The notes beneath the pieces are model-generated. The model saw only the letters and a program-made list of their open reading frames with translations, did no database searches and was not told where the DNA came from. Below are positions 13,195 through 24,298 of a DNA stretch of 64,000 nucleotides, one piece after another. Location: the NCBI GenBank assembly GCA_940671915.1, contig CALNVZ010003426.1, forward strand, positions 43,923,174 to 43,987,173, written 5' to 3'. Position 1 is the first letter of the stretch. Each line of letters opens with the position of its first letter. Position numbers and translations under genes: made by a program. Origin of the DNA: Paracentrotus lividus. Taxonomy: Eukaryota; Echinodermata; Echinoidea; Camarodonta; Echinidae.

Positions 13195-15343
13195 CATAAT
13201 TCTCCATACGCGGATGCCTGAATCATTGTTTCAAAGTTCCTGCAGATGGGAGAGGCGGGGTCCATAAAAGATGAGGGGGCACTGTCCATTTGACCCAGTA
13301 TTTGGTCAAAGAATCCTATATAATACACACATAATGAATGAACAATAATATAGTCTTAAAGGGTAGCTGGGAAAGAAATGCAGAAGTAAAAGTAGTTTAA
13401 AAACAATGTGAAATGTAAGTATAGGAATGAGAAAAAGACGAAAAAATGAGAACAAAAAGAAAAGTATAAAATTAATACAGACGGACAAACATACGTTATA
13501 AACGTATTACGATATATTAGATGAAATCAGTCAAAAAGAAATCGGTCAAACTGGTTTCGTCTTCCCTTTGCTACCCTCGCATAACCTTTGATGCTCCTCT
13601 TTGCCTATTTACACCCACAGACAAATGCTAGCAATGCTGGCAGGAGGTTCAATAAATCTGCACTAAAACATCAACAAATACCCTTTCTGACCCTGGCCTC
13701 CAAAAGGAAAAAAAAAAAAAAACTCTTCATTTGTTCTCTCGCATCCAGACAAGTTTCTTATTTCCTCTTCACTCTTCGCAGTGAGGAGAAGAAAGGAGAA
13801 TATAAAACAAAGAAAAACAACGAATCGAGAACGATATTCTCTCAACTATCAGTCTCCGGGGAATTGTCAAATTGCATGATTGACAGCTCAACGTAGATGG
13901 CGTTATTACGGTATCGAGTTGCGGACAGTCTGCTTTCCAACGATTTTTCGCACACGTCGTCATTGATTTTACGAACCGTCATAGACCTCGGCGAGTCCCC
14001 AAAACCAGTTTTTTAGATAATCGCTATCAAAGTTCGGATGTTCTTCTGACGGTCATAACTTCGCACTTTGAATGAAACCACAGCAATTAATTTATATCAA
14101 CATACAGGATTAATTCTACAATTCTACATTATGAAATTATTTATTTGTAATTGGATTTTAATTTTCAAATATTTAGAATAGAATGGAAGATGGTATTTTA
14201 AAAACTGATTGTTTTTTTTTATTTTTTTAATTTTTTTTTTAAAACCAAAAACGGGGGTCTAGGTCACTTCCTAAAATCATGCGTACCACGCGCATATTTT
14301 TTAGCGTCATAAACCCACGATATATGACGGTTCGTAAATCATGCATACGCGCAACGCCATGCATATTTAGGTCGGGTTGCGCGCCCTTCTGGGAGACTGC
14401 TATAGTACAGAAACAATGGTTTAGAACGCTTCTTGAAATCACTGGAATGGATATGCCGTTTTGAACGAAAGTTTAATCTTCTTTTATTCCTAAAATAATG
14501 CAGATTTCGAATTGAAATTTGTTTATTTGATAGAGTTAAATATAGGCTTTCGGAATATGCAAAAACCTCAATTTCGAAAATTTGACCAAAAATTAGGCTT
14601 ATGACGGTTCATAAAAACATCGACGACGTGTTGAATGAACGTGAAATGACGATAAAAATCGTTTTAACTTACATATCGAACTCAAAATAGGAATTTATCT
14701 TGATTTATGTTCTTATTCATAACTTCAAAAATAAAACCAAAAACAGGAGAAAAAAAATATGAAGGCTTAAAGGAAACAACCTAAAAGAGGATCGAATGCT
14801 CTGGGGTGTTTCAGTAGTAACGAATGAAATTCCTGTAAAATTCATGCAAGTGTCTTAAGTTAGTGGTTAATTTTATTTGAAGAAGATGACTTACATCAAA
14901 CATTTATCCTTAATAGAGCAACAACCAAGCAAATTACTTTATAAAAAACATCTTCATTAAATAAACATTTCCACGAATACATCGTCTATAGTGCTGATGG
15001 CACACTAAGATTTGATGTGATACGGTCACACAGGCTTATTACTGCCAGAGAGCAACAGATATTCACTCGATCCAACCATTTGAAAAATATGTAACTTTGA
15101 ACAGCTGATAGACAAGAATGTATGCATACGAATTCACATAACCACGCACCAAGTGAATTTCATACTGATTTTATACGATTTTATCTAACTTCATAATTAA
15201 TACACAATCTCTATGAGATCATAATTACAAGTGTGGATCCTACAGGGGAAGCAAACATACATTAATTGACACCCTCTACGTCGCAACTCCATGATTTGGT
15301 TATTTTAAACATGTTTTTAAAAAAAGCAAGCATAAACTTAACC

Positions 15344-15482
15344 TGGAGGCGTTTCATGCAAGGACTTGTCGGACGTTTTATTCGAAAAACTGTTACAAGG
15401 TACTGAAATGCTTGCATCTGATTGGCTGAGAGCAAATTTGTCGGATAAAACGTCCGACAAATCCTTTGATGAAATGGTCCCC
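15344..15482. mobile_element. TTGTCGG-type MITE, block copy 2
   Basis: Inverted termini with the motif GGACTTGTCGGACGTTTTAT on one side, and its reverse complement with a few mismatches on the other, enclose a short core containing tgattggctgagagcaaa. The same element is at 6062-6186 (damaged) and, on a different background, at 48583-48721. There is no coding capacity. The terminal inverted repeats and multiple dispersed copies fit a non-autonomous DNA transposon. Confidence 0.75.
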
Positions 15483-16924
15483 AGACCACATGCGTACGTG
15501 GCAAGTTATCTTGTTGTTCCTTCATGAGCAACATAATATGATAACTGTTATCAACACCTGTTGGGCAGATTTTACTATTTTGAAAAGTTGTAACAATGCT
15601 CATTTAAAACCACACAACTGGTTATGATTTTGACGCGAACTTTTATACAAGGGGTAAATTAGATAATAAAGTTCATTTTCAGTTCGAAAAGTATAAAGCT
15701 ATCAATATAGGATCTGAAAATTATTTGTTACTTTCCGCAAGTTAAAAAAAAACAAGTTGATAATTATTATCTCGATGACTGAAAGTCGTATTGAAGAAAT
15801 AATTTCAGCTGGTCGCCCATGATGATTTTAAGTAATTTTGAAATCAATCCATGAATATTATGATTTATCCAATAATCTTGACAATATCAGATAGTTTTTA
15901 AAAGATATAGATCAGATAGATTAAAAACTATCTGATAATTTCGAAATTAATTTCAAAAAGCTTAAATGAAGAACTTTCCATTATTTAATATATAATAAGC
16001 AAAAATAGTTATGGTAAATGTTTGACCTCAACTCCTTATTATTTTTTTTTCTTAATGTTCTTGTTTTTTCTTTTTATGGTAAAGAAAGTCATTAGTTCTT
16101 GGAAGAGGAGAAGGGGGAAAATGAAGAGACGAGAAAGATGAATGTGATGATCGATTATAATGTTGACGTGGAAGATTTAGTAAAATTAGAATGGTGAGTA
16201 TGATGATGATGATGATGATGTGATATAATGTAAAGTTGTAAAATTCATTATTTACAGAACGTTCCATAAATTGTTTAAGTTAAAACATCGATATCAATTT
16301 CAATTAAAAAATAATAATTTCTTATGAAAATGGCCGTGGTACATAGGTAAAAGAGGACATTAAACACAAAACAGGGATGAATTAGCTTACCCATACATGC
16401 CATATGTTGTTGCTCCTGCCGATCAATATAGGAGATCATTACACATCGATGCTATAGTCATGATAGTAGTCAAATAATTGTTCATATAACAATCTGTATT
16501 CTTGAAGTCTGTCTTTCTGACGTCACAATAGAAACCATCAAACATAAATTCCTTAAGCCTGTCAAAGCAAAATTAACCCCTTATTTTCCATTCTAACTCA
16601 AGTCGTGAAAACGAAATTGACAATGATGTCGACGATGATGGGCCAACTGGTCAGTCAACTGCACCATGAAAGAAGACGATATCCCCTGAATATCCAGTGA
16701 CACAAGCAAGGCCAGACCATATCATTTCATGACCCCCAAATAGGTAATATTATTATCCGTTATCTATCGGTTTTGAATCTGTTCCGAATTGTGACGGGGA
16801 TTTGGATGGAGGGAAGAGACTTCATGCTTGCAGAAAAACAAATTCTTAATCCTGCCCTTTTCAAAATAAGATAAACCCCCTTATCAAACCAGGATGCATT
16901 AAGAGCTTTCAAGGAGATGGGGGT

Positions 16925-16931
16925 TATTTTA

Positions 16932-16994
<63 letters not shown>

Positions 16995-17006
16995 TATTAT
17001 TATTAC

Positions 17007-17073
<67 letters not shown>

Positions 17074-17074
17074 G
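16925..17074. repeat. (ATT)n microsatellite
   Basis: An ATT run of about 150 bp with two ACT interruptions. The matching tract in copy 1 (about 7582-7716) is interrupted by TATAT segments. The poly-Tyr frame across it is an artefact. Confidence 0.96.
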
Positions 17075-17729
17075 CTGTTTTTCTTTTAAGTTTTTTTCTT
17101 TTTATAGTTGTATTTAAATAATTATAAGTAATCGAAAATAACGTAATGATATATTTAAAAAAATTTTTTTTAATGGAAGTCAGTTTATTTGCAGCACATT
17201 TTGATTAAATGATACAGAATACTTAAAACTTTTATTCTTACCTACTGTATTGAATGAGTACTTATTGAACATTTATAAAACATTAATTATTGAACTAGCA
17301 AAATGCCCCTCTCTCTCAATAGCTGGTCCCTTTTTACTTTGATATATCTACCATTGCCCTTCCTTTAGATAAGTTATATCGTAGTATGCTTAGGAGCCAT
17401 TAAAGTTAGATACCGTTTGATATTTTAAATTGACCTTTATTGTCCAATCACTTGCGTCAATGATTCAAGTGTTTGTCTAAGTATTATGCCATCATCATCA
17501 TCTAATCTTCCCTCGGTCATTTTAAGAATGCGGTTAAAGAAACGCTGTGATGTAAAACTTTCTTTGTTATTTTCCACTTCACTTTAAAAGTGAAGAAGAA
17601 ATAGCCAACAAATTTGTGAGGTACATTTTTTTTATTAGTGAACATTTTATACAACAAATTATTAACTGGTTATAGTCTGTGATAATAGCCTATTGATAAA
17701 CAGTATTAAAATCACTATAAATCAGGCAC

Positions 17730-18135
17730 TGCAGTGTGTGTGTGTGTGTCTGTGTGTGAGAGAGAGTGTGTATGTATGTGTGTTTGTGTGTGTGTCTCTC
17801 TCTCTCTCTCTCTCTTAAACGCACCCACGCTCACGCGCACACACACACACACCCCTCCCACACATAAACTTTCATCCTCACATTTCAGCACACACACTAC
17901 ATCGGCCAACTCACACATTCACGCACTTTTTTCATTCGCGGTTAAATCAGTAGGCCCATCATACAATTGCATCTTCTAGGCACTCTCCTCCTCTATCACC
18001 TCCCCCCCCCTCTCTCTCCCTCCCTCTCTCTATCTCTCACTCCCTTTCTTTCTCTCTCTCTCACACACACACACCACACACACACACTTACACACACACA
18101 AACACACGCACATACACCCACACACACACTCTCTC
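17730..18135. repeat. GT/CT/CA-rich simple sequence
   Basis: Alternating GT, GA/CT and CA microsatellite tracts run across the end of block copy 2 and beyond. The open frames on both strands here are Cys/Val- or Ser/Leu/His-rich translations of these repeats and are not genes. Confidence 0.9.
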
Positions 18136-20433
18136 TCATTCCCTCTCCCTCCCTATCCATAAATCCTTGTATATTTTCTTTCTTTACATCTCCCATGCTC
18201 TCACCGCTTGGCCCATTCTTCCCAATTTGTCATTGGTGCAGTTTGCCTAGGGTCATGTGTCATATATTGGGGTATAGTAAAAGGGTGGAGGCGTTACATT
18301 TTGGAGGGAAAATTTTCACATTTTTTCGCATAGCATGATAACAAATGACAGTCATGAGCTGTACAATGTCTCACATTGTAGATAATTTATCAGGCTACAT
18401 GTCTAGGAAGTTTCAGCTTTGTCCTGCTCATAGTTTCAATACGAAGATAATTTGAGTAGGGTAAGGTAGGAAGGGGAGGATCCTACGGTGGAGGATCCTA
18501 CGGTGGAGGCATGTGTTAAAGCATAGGGAATTCCCATTTTTGTTACATTCTTTCTCTTTGTTGAGTTATATATTTGTATCCAATCGGTCTTATAGGTTGA
18601 GTGATATATCAATCTCTTTGGAATTTATCTGGTTTTCAATAAATGTGAAGTAGACTTTTCAAAAGTCATTTTATCGATTAATTAATCAATTAAAACAAAC
18701 TTCACGTACACACGGCTCATAGACAATGCATTGCAGGCATCAAAAATTGCAACATGCCATTTTATAGCAATAATTGTGTTTTTTCCCCCATTTTCTTTGC
18801 ATGTACGTAGATACACAAATGAGTAGAAACATATTTTTTGTAATAAACTTTGTCGAAGTAGTAATTCAAATGTAAAAGACAGGATTTCTGCCAGTTTTAA
18901 ACAATTTTTTCTTCTTTTTTATGCACTCTGTAGTGCGGTTGGAAAGAATAATTTTGGATTACAAGTTTATATTTTTTAGAAGCATAGGGTTTTATTAACA
19001 CAGTCGAAGTTGATTTATTTCAATTAATGTTAACAATAAGAAATTACTTCCCATTGAAATTGTGAAACTTTTTAAACCACTTTTTCTTGTAACACCTTGT
19101 ATAGCTTTAATGACACACCCTGTACAGTCAAAAAAATATGTTAATCACCTTCCTTACCATCTCAGCTTTCAATATATCTATACTTTTATACATGTTTGAC
19201 TTACCATTAAGAAACTAGAGATGTTTGTTTGTGACAATGTACATTTCTACAAATGTTTGGACATGTAACGCATTTTGCACCCAATTCATGACATACGGCC
19301 CTATACGTAATTCCAAAAACAAACAAAAACAAAACAAAAAAAGCTAGTTTTATTGCAAATTATTTTATTGACATTGACATTGATATTATTTCATTTTCAA
19401 AAATATCAATTTAAGATTTATTTTGTGATAGGTGATACAGATATGCATACCAATATGCGATGAATACAAAGTACTGTATTTCTTTCTTCTTCTTTTTTTT
19501 CATTATTATTACTCAATTTGATGATCTAAAAATCAATACACTAGACGCACAGAATATTTAGATTTAAACAAAAAATGAGCGACTCTCCAATGTGACGCTC
19601 TGAAATATAGTTCTCGAGTTATAAACCATAATAAATCCATGATATGCTATGTTTTAATTATGCTTCGATTCTTGAAAAGTCACTTTAGTCACCGGTGGAT
19701 TCGGAAAAAGCCGGAAATTTGACAAATGGGGGGCACAGACACAAATTGTTTTTGAAGAGATATATCAATCTGCCCCTCCTTCTGGATACGCCACTGCAAG
19801 TATCAAGGACACCCCCCCCCCCTTCTGGAAGGAGATGGAATGTTAATAAGTACGTGCATCGCGTGCCCAAAACAGTTGTGAGGGAGAGGGGCTATAATCT
19901 TAAAATGGAGAAGCAGGTCTACGTTGTTATTTGAAATTAGATCAATAAAACAAAGCGCCGAAAAAAAGGTGCCTGACTTGTACTTTTCTATTTTCTTTTT
20001 TTCGGAAATTTTCAGGAGTTGTACATGAATACAATAATTTGACAAAATGGTAATATACAATACCATTTTCAAATTCAGCCTATATGCCTGTATGAATATC
20101 ATTTATTATATTGCACAAAAAAATAATAACAACTTAAGTTTTAACATGTTTATATCCTGAAATAAATAATTTTTAACTTGACATTTTGTATAAGCAAACT
20201 AAAGTATTACCGCCCTTTACTAATATTGTACCGATGTAACAGTTCCCTGTTCTTCGTCCAAGTATTATTATGATTAGTTTAGTATTAATAGCATTAATAT
20301 TTGTAGTGCCATTCGTAGAAGTATTTAAATACTTCTGCGAATACTATAGGTAGTAGTATCATCAGTATCCTCAATATAAATAGCAGTAGCAGAAGTAGTA
20401 GTAAGAGATATAGTAGAAATAGCAGCAGCAGTT

Positions 20434-20493
<60 letters not shown>

Positions 20494-20585
20494 AGTAGTA
20501 GAAGATTATAGTAAAAATAGCAGCAGTAAGTAGTAGTAGTTGTTTAATAGTAGTAGTAGTTGTAGTAGTAGTAGTAGTAGTAGTA

Positions 20586-20629
<44 letters not shown>

Positions 20630-20636
20630 CAGTAGT
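20434..20636. repeat. (TAG)n microsatellite, imperfect
   Basis: Two long TAG/GTA runs (about 20434-20490 and 20555-20636) are separated by degenerate units and flanked by CAG/AGC-like variants. Confidence 0.95.
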
Positions 20637-20879
20637 AGCAGTCACAGTAAGTTCCGTTCTTTTTTTTTTAGAAGTAGTAGCAGCAGCATCAGTAGCAAAA
20701 GTATGGGTAAAAGTACTTATAGGGCAGAAGTACTTTTTTTACTAAGTTACAGATTTTTAAGTAATTTTCCTTTCTTCAAATCATGAATACGCAACAACTA
20801 AGTTTAATATACATTTCAAGTATTATAAAGTTCATTAAGAATACCCAAGTCTTTACAGCATCTTCCTATTAGTTGTCTG

Positions 20880-21295
20880 CTCTTGCCGTTTTTATCCATG
20901 ACGTTTGTGCATGTTCAATCGTTTATCATGTTTATGTACCTATTCAATTGTTCTTATACACTTCTTTTACATATTTTACAATTTACTTACTTTATATGCA
21001 TGTACTCTAAGATTTCATTTCGTAATTTGTCTTCTCCTTTTCTTTACTACATTATCCTCATCTTCTATGCCTCTGTTTTTTCTTACTTCATCTCCTCTTT
21101 CTCTGTCCCCTACGTTTCTACCTTTTATTGTATAATATGCACATGTAGTTGTATGTTTATATTTTTAGCTGATGATCACTCGAAATTTTTATATATTTTA
21201 TGTTTTAAAACTTGTAATTTTGAAATGTATCAGTCCTTGGACTGCTTTTTCAGTATTTTTTTAATAAACCTAATTGAATTGAATTGAATTGATTA
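20880..21295 (+). mobile_element. Possible 3' end of a non-LTR retroposon
   Basis: A T-rich stretch ends in aataaacctaattgaattg followed by a short (GAATT)n tail. An AATAAA-like signal next to a short tandem tail is typical of the 3' ends of CR1/L2-like non-LTR elements and related SINEs. The 134-codon open frame across it is hydrophobic, T-run driven and matches no domain I recognise, so I treat it as non-coding. Confidence 0.35.
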
Positions 21296-22271
21296 CATTA
21301 AACCAAAATTTTATTTGATAATCGTTTTAGACAAAACCCATCAGATCTGCCTTTATTCCAGAATAAACAATCACTTGATATTACCAAAAGCATGTGAATC
21401 AATTAGCTTTGACAATCTATCAGGTAATTGAAGAACAAAACAACAAAATATTATAAAGATATTAAATATATATTTAGTAGGGCTCCGTTGTAAAGCTGTT
21501 CTTAAAAACGGAATCTTCCAGTGTTTTATCATTTGTAATAAATAAAACATTAATAAATAAATATTGATTTATTGATTTTGATTAATTAGAAAATTATTGG
21601 GAAAAAAGAAAAAAATGAAATGTGATTCATCATATCAAAATGGGATAGGAGTGGTCAAAACATGTGGTCAAAGGATATCGGCTAAATAATAAATTTTCCA
21701 TTGTCGTTTTACCCATTTTTCTTTGTACAGATGACACATGAAACATTGAATGTTCAGAAAATAACAAAATATTTTTTCCCTGAATTTTTAATGATTTTTT
21801 TCCCCCGATTACCTTGGACCTTTACTGAGTTTGTTGGCGACTTGTGTCTTATTTTAATATGACGAATCATAAATGATAATTCACATTTCCCTGGTTTATA
21901 TATTTTCTAGAACCAACCGAATTTCAGGGTTATTTTCCCCCATTTAAATGGGCACCCTCGATGATTCACACCTTAGTATACATCGAGATCGATTAATTTT
22001 TCAAACATTTGAAAATGATACAGATTTTGATGGGCATTTTTTTTTTCACTGCAACTTTACAAAGACCTTTACTTTTTCAAAAAACAATAGTGTGATAGTC
22101 AATGCATAGCATTAAAAGTAGTAATAAGCGACTCCCCCCCCCCCCCCCCCCAACAACAACAACAACAAAAAAAAAAAAGGAGGGGGGAAGAAAGAAAAAG
22201 AACAAATAATTTTACAAATAATTTTAAAGTCAGCTTAAATAAATTGTATGCGTTATACTTTATATCTCCTC

Positions 22272-22511
22272 TCACCTACCATGGGAAGAATTCAAAACAA
22301 GAGTTCTCAATTTTTTCATTAAAGCAGAAAATTGCATTTGTTTTTCTTCATCCGCTGGTCTTGGTCCGTTCACCGTGTCATCTGTTGAATGGGCAAAATC
22401 AGGAACTGAAGTTTTCATCTCGAATGTATTGACATTGTACGTAGACGGCGCTCTTCTATTAGCTACGTCAAATGTTCGTTGACTTTCGGGGGCGTGAATC
22501 ATCCCAGAATT
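22272..22511 (-). CDS. ILP: ILP terminal exon
   Basis: The acceptor is gatcaattttcag before 22511, joined in phase 0. It adds 79 residues (262-340), beginning NSGMIHAPESQRTFDV and ending LNSSHGR, then TGA. It has no cysteine and no domain I recognise. The frame is compatible with the previous exon and open to the stop, which supports the join, but this last exon rests on splice signals rather than homology. No clear AATAAA was seen close downstream. Confidence 0.72.
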   Translation of the reverse strand, partial: NSGMIHAPESQRTFDVANRRAPSTYNVNTFEMKTSVPDFAHSTDDTVNGPRPADEEKQMQFSALMKKLRTLVLNSSHGR

Positions 22512-24286
22512 CTGAAAATTGATCAAAGACAAAATAATATACAAATGATGTTAATGTGAAGTCAGAAATCTTAAAGAGACGAAGTTATGGTTATTAACTG
22601 ATGCTTTTGGGATATGCATGTATTTTGAACTGTGCTGAGGCGATCAGAGGCGAATTCATGAATGTCATTATTACATACACAGGAAAATTTTATAATATTC
22701 TAGACTATGAACATATAATTTTTTTTTAAAGTATAATTGAAGAAATTTTTTAATTAATTAAGAAGCTCTTGGGCATGTTTAGTAAGTCAGTCCTGAAACT
22801 TTATCGGTTTATGAAAAAAAAAATTGAAGGTTTGAAGAAAATCCAGGAGAGGAAAAAAATGTAATCATACAATGTTCTTTCGTAGTTATAATTTACAGTT
22901 TTTTCCCCATTTCGTCAACATTTACTATTTTTAATTTTGGTTTTTACAATTATATTCAATAAGATGTGTATTCCTATAAAATAAAACATTGGATAATAAA
23001 CGAATATTACCTTATCCGAAAACATGTTTGTCCACAAATCTAGGTCGTGTCGCTTTCCTCTAGAACTGCGGCCATTATCCTTGTTTTTCCGACGTCCACT
23101 CCTTGACTTTCCACCCGAGCTCCTTTCCCTATTCCTCCTTCTTTCTTCTCTCCTTGCTTGCTTAGCTTCTCTTGACGAGTTTCTTCTCTCGCTCTTGTCT
23201 TTCCTCGGTTTCTTTCTGGGAGGAGTAGGAGATGACCCTGTTGTTGAAGTTGGAATGAATCTGTTAGAAAGAACTTCTTCGACTATGTCGAAACGGGTCC
23301 GACCCCGCGTCGCTGATGTGTCAGTCCCAGAGACGACTCCTGTAGCTGGGTCCAGTTGACTTGGGCCATCTTGAGGGCGCCCTGTCGTTTCATCAATATC
23401 TTCCTCAGCGGACTTCTCCAGGCGTATGTGCACCGACGCATCGTGAACTGCGTCTTCAGGCAAAGGATTGCAGTAGCTTTCCAGATGGGTGACGGAACAT
23501 CGGTTAAGACAGCATTCTGTTACGATAAGTCCAGTTCGGATGCGCCGTTTGGATCGACGAAGCTCGCCAGTAGAAGAAGAGGACTTCAAGAATGCCTTTG
23601 CGCGTGTCTCAAGCTCAAATATTCCAGCTGTTGAAAACATAAGAGATTACAATAAGTAAATATATCTAGTTTAAACTTAGATGCAAAAAGATGTATAAAT
23701 CTACATAAAATGCCAAACCTGTACTGTAAATTCTCTTTATTATTGAATAAAAAGTTTTCCGATGCTTGGATTGTGACTTCGGTGTTGTGATGCTTTGATG
23801 GTTGGTAATAAACTATATAAAAGTAGTAACGGTAAAACGATGGACTTGATGATGATGGTGATGAAGGTGATAAAAATGGTGAAGATAAACACACAGATGA
23901 CGTTGTTATTATTCATGGTGAAAATTACTTCATTGATAACTAAAAGATGCTAGTCCATTAACAGTGATAGTGTTTCCATTGATGCTATTTTGCAATAACT
24001 AAATCAGATCAAATCAAATCAGTAAATTTACACTAATAATTTTTTTTTTTTTAAAGATGAAACTTGCATCTATTTGTAGAAATGTGATGGCAGTTATTCA
24101 CGCTAAGAAGACAGACTTACCTGATCTCTTGCTTGGTTGACCGTAGTATCCACGATCATCACACACAGCAGCCACCGCTTTTACAAGTTCTTGACCACAG
24201 AGTAAAGGAAAGGATGCTGTCACGTGACGAAGAAGAGCCAACAGCAGGACAGACAGGACAGCTAACGGGAATGTACAGCACGCCAT
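22272..24286 (-). CDS. ILP: Insulin/IGF-like peptide precursor with long basic C-terminal extension (3 exons)
   Basis: Joining 24286-24121, 23627-23011 and 22511-22272 gives a 340-residue secreted precursor. Residues 1-24 are a signal peptide with a Leu-rich core. The B chain follows with Cys30 and Cys42 (C-x11-C, LCGQELVKAVAAVC). A C-peptide with basic sites (KR at 53-54, RSKRR at 80-84) leads to an A chain with Cys94, Cys95, Cys99 and Cys108 (CC-x3-C-x8-C). This is the full six-cysteine insulin pattern, predicting B7-A7, B19-A20 and A6-A11 bonds. The first intron splits a C-peptide codon in phase 1, as in insulin genes generally. No relaxin RxxxRxxI motif is present. Some 230 residues follow the A chain: an acidic part (126-135), then an Arg/Lys/Ser-rich part (193-248). 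Ligands of this family act on insulin/IGF receptor kinases. Echinoderm IGF-like genes with long extensions are known; exact orthology is not determinable here. Confidence 0.93.
23011..23627 (-). CDS. ILP: ILP exon with C-peptide, A chain and basic extension
   Basis: The acceptor is ttatgttttcaacag before 23627, and the exon enters in phase 1 (G|CT = Ala56). It codes for residues 57-261, with the A-chain core TECCLNRCSVTHLESYC. It continues without a stop into a hydrophilic extension with an acidic patch and then a dense Arg/Lys run (for example EERRRNRERSSGGKSRSGRR). It ends in phase 0 at GTAATA. The insulin intron positions and the uninterrupted frame argue that the extension is translated. 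Basic clusters such as GKR at 246-248 are candidate convertase sites. Confidence 0.92.
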
Positions 24287-24298
24287 CTTTAAGTGAGT
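24121..24298 (-). CDS. ILP: ILP exon with start codon, signal peptide and B chain
   Basis: The acceptor ctctcccttgcag lies directly before 24298. Twelve untranslated bases precede the ATG at 24286-24284, so at least one upstream non-coding exon should exist. The exon codes for residues 1-55 plus one base and ends at a canonical GTAAGT donor (24120-24119). I chose this ATG because it is the first in the exon and begins a good signal peptide (MACCTFPLAVLSVLLLALL). The 5' untranslated exon and promoter were not located. Confidence 0.92.

Larger units (their letters stand above)
9237..17870. repeat. Large duplicated block, copy 2
   Basis: This is the second copy of the block at 1-8470, in direct orientation. 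Its inverted repeats and homopolymers look more intact than in copy 1, so it is probably the better version of the sequence. It contains a tRNA-like fragment (11983-12045), a perfect CTT run, an ATT run, a CCATGG-centred hairpin (13146-13194), a TTGTCGG hairpin element (15344-15482) and a hairpin near 15885-15945. I see no gene in it. Confidence 0.93.
18200..22271. other. Intergenic stretch without a recognised gene
   Basis: This is AT-rich DNA downstream of the insulin-like gene. It holds a duplicated ggaggatcctacggt motif near 18477-18505, one isolated unit resembling the 33-34 kb minisatellite (acaccctgtaca near 19118), a poly-C run near 19811, TAG repeats at 20434-20636, a near-perfect palindrome centred on gtatttaaatac (about 20300-20330), a possible retroposon tail near 21270, and C/A-rich low complexity at 22134-22200. 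I see no coding exon. Confidence 0.6.

Noticed and set aside
20883-21287. 134-codon hydrophobic frame that could look like a membrane protein
   Set aside because: Driven by T-rich DNA next to a retroposon-like tail; no recognisable family or splice support.
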